Positions 59,655 to 64,000 of a DNA stretch of 64,000 nt are shown piece after piece. Position 1 is the stretch's first letter; each line of letters starts with the position of its first letter. The position numbers and the translations under genes are program-made. This DNA is from Papilionanthe hookeriana x Papilionanthe teres (lineage: Eukaryota; Streptophyta; Magnoliopsida; Asparagales; Orchidaceae): assembly GCA_022702705.1 (NCBI GenBank), contig CM040430.1:19601310-19665309 (forward strand), in the 5' to 3' direction. Under the pieces are notes generated by a model. That model was not told where the DNA came from. It did no database searches and saw nothing but the letters and a program-made list of their open reading frames with translations.

Positions 59655-62600
59655 TTTTATTTTCCAAAGTTTCAATCATCTAAGAGAGAATTAAGATCAA
59701 ATATTTTACCCCCCATTTTGATTAAACCTAAAGATTTAATTAGGGGTTAAAATTCTTAATTATTAATATACCCTTTTAAGCTTAATTATTTCATAACTCA
59801 TCAAATTGAGCTCAAATGAGCTTAAAATTTTTATGTCACTTCAGTCATATATCAATTAAGATGTTAGAGGAGAAAATGTGATTTTTTTGAATTTAATTTA
59901 ATTTATATATTTATTTGATGAAAAATAGGGATTTTCAATGGAAATTCAACAACATGACCAAGATTTGGTTTCTGTCCTTAAGAAAATTATGGGATGTTCC
60001 TAATAACTAGAGAACCACTTGGACCAATTTTGGTGATTTTTTCAATTATATTTTTTATTATAATTATTTTGAATTTTGGAGTATTAATGAATTATAAAAT
60101 AAAATTAAAGTTGAAAATTAGATTTTATATTTTTTTTTAAATCTCTCTGACCTCAAGGAGTCCAGGGAAACAAATTTTATATTTTTTTTATTTTTCTTTG
60201 ATTTATTAGAATTAATTTGGTGAAAAGGTTGAAAAATCCATTTTTTAATATTAAAAATTGTCTTAAGCATTTAAAATTCAATGTCTTATCCAAAAGACTT
60301 GGGAAAAGTATTTAGTTTGTTCCTAAGTGATTAGAAGTTAAAATATGACATTCTTATGATTTTTAATATTTTTATGATTTTTATTATTTTTTAATTATTA
60401 AAATATTAAAATAAGGTGAAAATTGAAGATTTTTAGAAAAATCCAATTTTAATTTTCTTAGACTCTTCTAATACCAGAGAAGTCCCAAAACTAATTTGGT
60501 GAATTTTTAAAATGTATTTTTAGAGTTATGAATTTTTAAAGTTTAATTTTGGTCATGTAACTTAATTAATCCATTTAGTGGGGTTAAACATTTCCAATTG
60601 ATTTCAAATTTTTATCTGAGGTCCCACTAATCCTAAAGATCAGTGGAGAATTATTTTCAATTTCTTTTGATGTGTGGTTAACCCTAATTAACTAAAGTTC
60701 AGTTTTGAGTAATTAGGCCAATTATGGTTATTCTTAATGAATTAACTCAAACCATAATTTTCTTAGGGTCCTCTAGTCCTTAGAAACTGCCCCAAATTTT
60801 TCTAGATTTTTTTAAGTAATATGCTAATTAATGGAATTAAAATACCAAAAACAGTGACATAAACTTGAAAAATACATAACTTGCCATAGAGATAGCCTCT
60901 GACCTTGAAAAATTCAGGGAATGTTCCTAAGATCAGAGGCTTCAAAAGCCCTATGATCTCATGCAATGGTGAATTGTCTATACAAATGGAGAATTAAAAT
61001 ACTAAAATGAGTAAATAATTAATTAAAAATAAAATACTCATCAAATTAATCAATTCTTTTTCCACATTATTCTCCTCTGTTCACTGAGCAAGAGGGTATT
61101 TTTAGTTTATTTTTATGATTTTTCTACACAAAGATATGGATTTTCTAAGTTTCAAGTATTTAATTAAATCAAAAAAATTCATATTTATCTACTTATCCAC
61201 GCGGCGCCGACTCATCCTCGGCAGCTCTGAAAGCCCACGCGTCGCCTCCCTATTCGACGCCGCCATCTGACTCATTGCTCCGGGGGCCCGCGGTTCACGT
61301 ACCGTTCTCTAGTCCGACGCAATCTGAGCCGTCCACTCGATACACGCGCGATCGGACGGCGCCTGGTCATCTTCTACGACTGGTGTGCACCCGTGACCGT
61401 CCACACTAAAACCCTATGATTTCTCTCATTTCTTAATGGATTTTTGTGTTCTTATACTCTATGGATTCATCTTGAAGATACGAACACATCCATACGGTTT
61501 ACATGCATTGAAAGCAACTCAAACAAAATGAAGAATCGTTGGAAGCTCTCGGGGAGGAGGAGTATCCATACCTTAGTTCAGGAGGTGAGGCCTCAATTGG
61601 ATGTGCTCATCACATTCGTTGGAGCTGGAAGAGCCTAGGGATGAAGCCTGCGGCTGCAGTCGAATTGTCTCAGTGTGCAACTTCCACCAAGCCCGATTTC
61701 AAAGCTTGGCCGATAGAGAGAATGGCTGGCTCGGTGAGGGGGCTTCCACTAGGGAACTCCTTCTCTTGGTCCTGTGCAGGTGTGGGTGAGTTTAATTTGG
61801 TTTTGGTGGAGGTTTAAGAGATGTCCTGTTCTGGCCTGAGAATTGAGCTCCAAAATTGAGCTCAATCACTAGGATTTAGGGCAGGAGAACAGTGGAGAAG
61901 GATTGCTCTTGGATAGAGAAGCTCTGTGAGGAGTTTGGAGGAATTCTGTGAAGGTTGATTTCAACCAACCTTTTGGCCGAGAGGGGGTGGCTGGTTTAAT
62001 TAGTCATGGCCTTCTTAGGGGCAATTGATGGCTGGGATTAGCTGCCTAGGGGAGGAGATGAAGAGTTGTGGTGGCCAGTTGGGTTGGTGGTTTCCGGCGA
62101 CTGGGGTGGTGGTCCGGCCAGTGTCAGGTCACCCTCAAGGTCAGGGAGGTCAGGGCTGGGGTTTGGTGCAGTCAATTGGCTTTGGACAAGTGTCTAAGGT
62201 TTAATTTAAATGGAAAGGGGGAGGCTAATTTTGGCTTGATTTGGTCCAAGGCATGGTTTAGGCTAGGTGCACTCCCCCAAGGCTTGACTTTGGGCTGGGA
62301 GGAATCATTTGGGTCAGCCAAGAGAGAGTGGTGAGGTCTCTTTCCATGGTGAGGTGGCTAAGCTTGGTTTAGAGTGTGACATGAATATGGTTAAAAGGGT
62401 TTAATGAAGCATTAGGAATGAATATCCTCTTCATGCCATAAATGACTAGGTGGGGTGGAAAGTGGCTTGCATGGCTTCCATGTAGCTTGTACATGGCTCA
62501 ATGGCTCACATTTGGCTTGGAAAAAGTTTGGTCAATTTCATAAAAAAGGATTTTAAGGATTTTGGATATTTTGGTGGAAATTTGGATGAAGCTTTACTTA

Positions 62601-64000
62601 GAATTATTTGATCATTGTTTTAGGACTTAGGGATGATTTTAATTGAATGCATGATGAAAAAGAGTGTCATATGGACTTTGGATGAATTTTAGGGCTTTTG
62701 GATTTGGTGGAAGTGGGCTTTTAGAATGGTTTACGAAAGTGGGCCTTTAGGTTTGAAAACAAATTGGTGGATGGAAATTTTGTGGAGGATTGGGCCAAAA
62801 AAATGTTGGGTTTAGTTTAGGGATGTGTCATGAGTGATTTGAAACAAATTTGAGGTGGTTTGGAGTTGAATTGGGTTTGATTTGGGACTTTTTGGTAAAG
62901 GGGCCAAAGTGGGTCAAATTGGGCTATCTTGGGCTAAGGTTGGGCTAATGTTAGATTTGATGTAAAATTAATGTTAATAAATGTTTATGGGAGTGTTACA
63001 AAGAGTTTTCAACTTTGGTTGGGCTTTAATTTTAGGATTTGGGCCCATTTGGGTTCATGGTGGGTTTAGGCCAAAATTGGGGATTTTGGTTTTGGGTTAG
63101 GTTTGGGTGGAGTTTGGGTCCAAATTTGGGGCAAATTTTGTTAGTGTTTTGTTTTTGGGGATATTAGGAAGGTTTAGGAAAAGATTTGGGGTTAATTGGA
63201 GTTGAGTTGGGTTAGTTTGGGCTAAGTTTAGGTCATGGGCCAAAATTGGGCTTTAAGCTCCAAATTGGAATTGGATCCAAATGTTCATAAAATTGGGCTT
63301 GTATTTGGTCTAAATTGATATTGGGGATATTGAATTGAAGTTTAGAATTGGATTGTATCAATATTGAGGTCAATTGGGCTGATTTGGTTTGACATCGGGT
63401 CCACTTGGGTTAAAAATGGGTCAAATTGGGGGTTTTGGTAAAAGTGGATTAAATTGGAAAAATTGTCTTATGGTGTAGTTGAACAAAATGAAATTGGGAA
63501 TATTTGGGATTTTCTGGAATTTTCTGGGAATTTTTGGAATTTATGGAATTTTTTGGGTTAAAAGGGTATTTTGGGTATTTGGACGGTATTGTGGGGTATT
63601 TTTGGAAATTTTGATATATTTGGATAAGGATGATCAATTTGAGTGGAGAGAAATATTTAGGACTGATTTTGAGGAATTTTGGGTAATTTAAGCAATTTTG
63701 CAAATTTTGGGTAGCTTCAAGGGCATTTGGTAGGTTTGGCGGGTGTAGGGCCCCGGGGGTCAAAAATTGAAATTTTGGAAAAATGAAGATTGATCAAGTG
63801 TGAGTAGAATGGAATCACTTTGGCTGAGCCATGAAGCCATATCAAGGCCATAAGAGCCATGAGAGGACTCATTTGAGGCATTCATTATGTTGTTCCTAAC
63901 CCTCTTAGCCAAGGGCTTAGGGGTTGAGGACCATCCATATGAATTACCTACATGAGTCAGGAAGTCAAGCTAGGTATGAATGTTTTCAGGATTTGGAATA
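59655..64000 (-). repeat. Long LTR-like repeat, copy C (inverted, cut by right window edge)
   Basis: On the minus strand copy C follows A from about 31590 (64000) to 35950 (59655). Examples are CTAAGAGGGTTAGGAACAAC with ATGAATGCCTCAAATGAGTC near 63905-63870, and the CGCCGCGTGGATAAGTAG block near 61205. Landmarks are TATA variant 62003-61994, donor-like GT 61571, hairpin 61484-61466 and GC island 61400-61190. It ends within the family unit, just before the (AAATT)n tract, and directly meets the end of B. No coding content. Confidence 0.75.

Noticed and set aside
63449..63763. Opposed Asn/Pro/Tyr-rich and Gly/Phe-rich frames near the right edge
   Set aside because: They come from low-complexity AATTTTGG-type DNA of repeat C and have no counterpart frame in copy A.

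Overview
The window is a repeat-dense, gene-poor stretch of a flowering-plant nuclear genome. The evidence is: Ty3/gypsy elements with an extra 3-prime open reading frame (Athila type) and a tRNA-Asp primer-binding site, a Tat/Ogre-like integrase, a CACTA transposon with a TNP2 transposase, LINE remnants, and one cysteine-rich receptor-like kinase (CRK) locus, a family found only in plants. The species cannot be named from the sequence. I see no intact autonomous element and no rRNA, tRNA or CRISPR feature. Long AT-rich stretches without coding potential are listed as such.

Layout. 1-7858 (minus): an Athila-like element (E1) with its 5-prime LTR at 6035-7858, PBS, gag, protease, a polyprotein lacking the reverse-transcriptase core, and a degenerate integrase; its 3-prime LTR lies left of the window. 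8039-8242: a 102-bp tandem duplication. 8602-12620 (plus): an older relative (E3), gag to RNase H, full of stops and without LTRs. 12626-26122 (minus): a 13.5-kb Athila-like element (E2) with both LTRs, PBS, polypurine tract, decayed gag-pol and two paralogous 3-prime ORFs. 26547-27660 (plus): a decayed Tat/Ogre-type integrase, followed by unassigned sequence and an 82-bp tandem array (30206-30890). 31440-38680 (plus), 54110-59645 (plus) and 59655-64000 (minus): three copies (A, B, C) of a very long, non-coding, LTR-like repeat; B and C face each other. 40600-41720 (minus) is a distant relative (D). LINE fragments lie at 39500-40320 and 53500-53790.

The only host-type gene is a CRK on the minus strand, 51672 to 43477. 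It has two DUF26 domains, a membrane helix and kinase exons with family-typical introns. It is broken: the exon for the ATP-binding glycine loop is not found, several exons are frameshifted, the DFG aspartate reads as asparagine, and there is an in-frame stop. A CACTA transposon sits in its 5.3-kb first intron.

The most interesting signals concern retroelement control sequences. (1) In repeats A, B and C a TATA-like box, a splice-donor-like site, a short hairpin and a GC island keep nearly constant spacing (about 430 and 87 bp). (2) In E2 a GC-rich palindrome recurs in the LTR U3 and just upstream of each 3-prime ORF, and E1 carries a different GC-rich palindrome at matching sites. (3) PBS-like sequences are repeated as a ladder inside the LTR ends of E1 and E2. 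(4) The two E2 LTRs differ in an odd way, with CAG/CTG/AGG-type sites replaced by CG-containing ones, which looks more like systematic sequencing error than natural decay and would weaken any pseudogene conclusion from about 15.6 kb rightwards.
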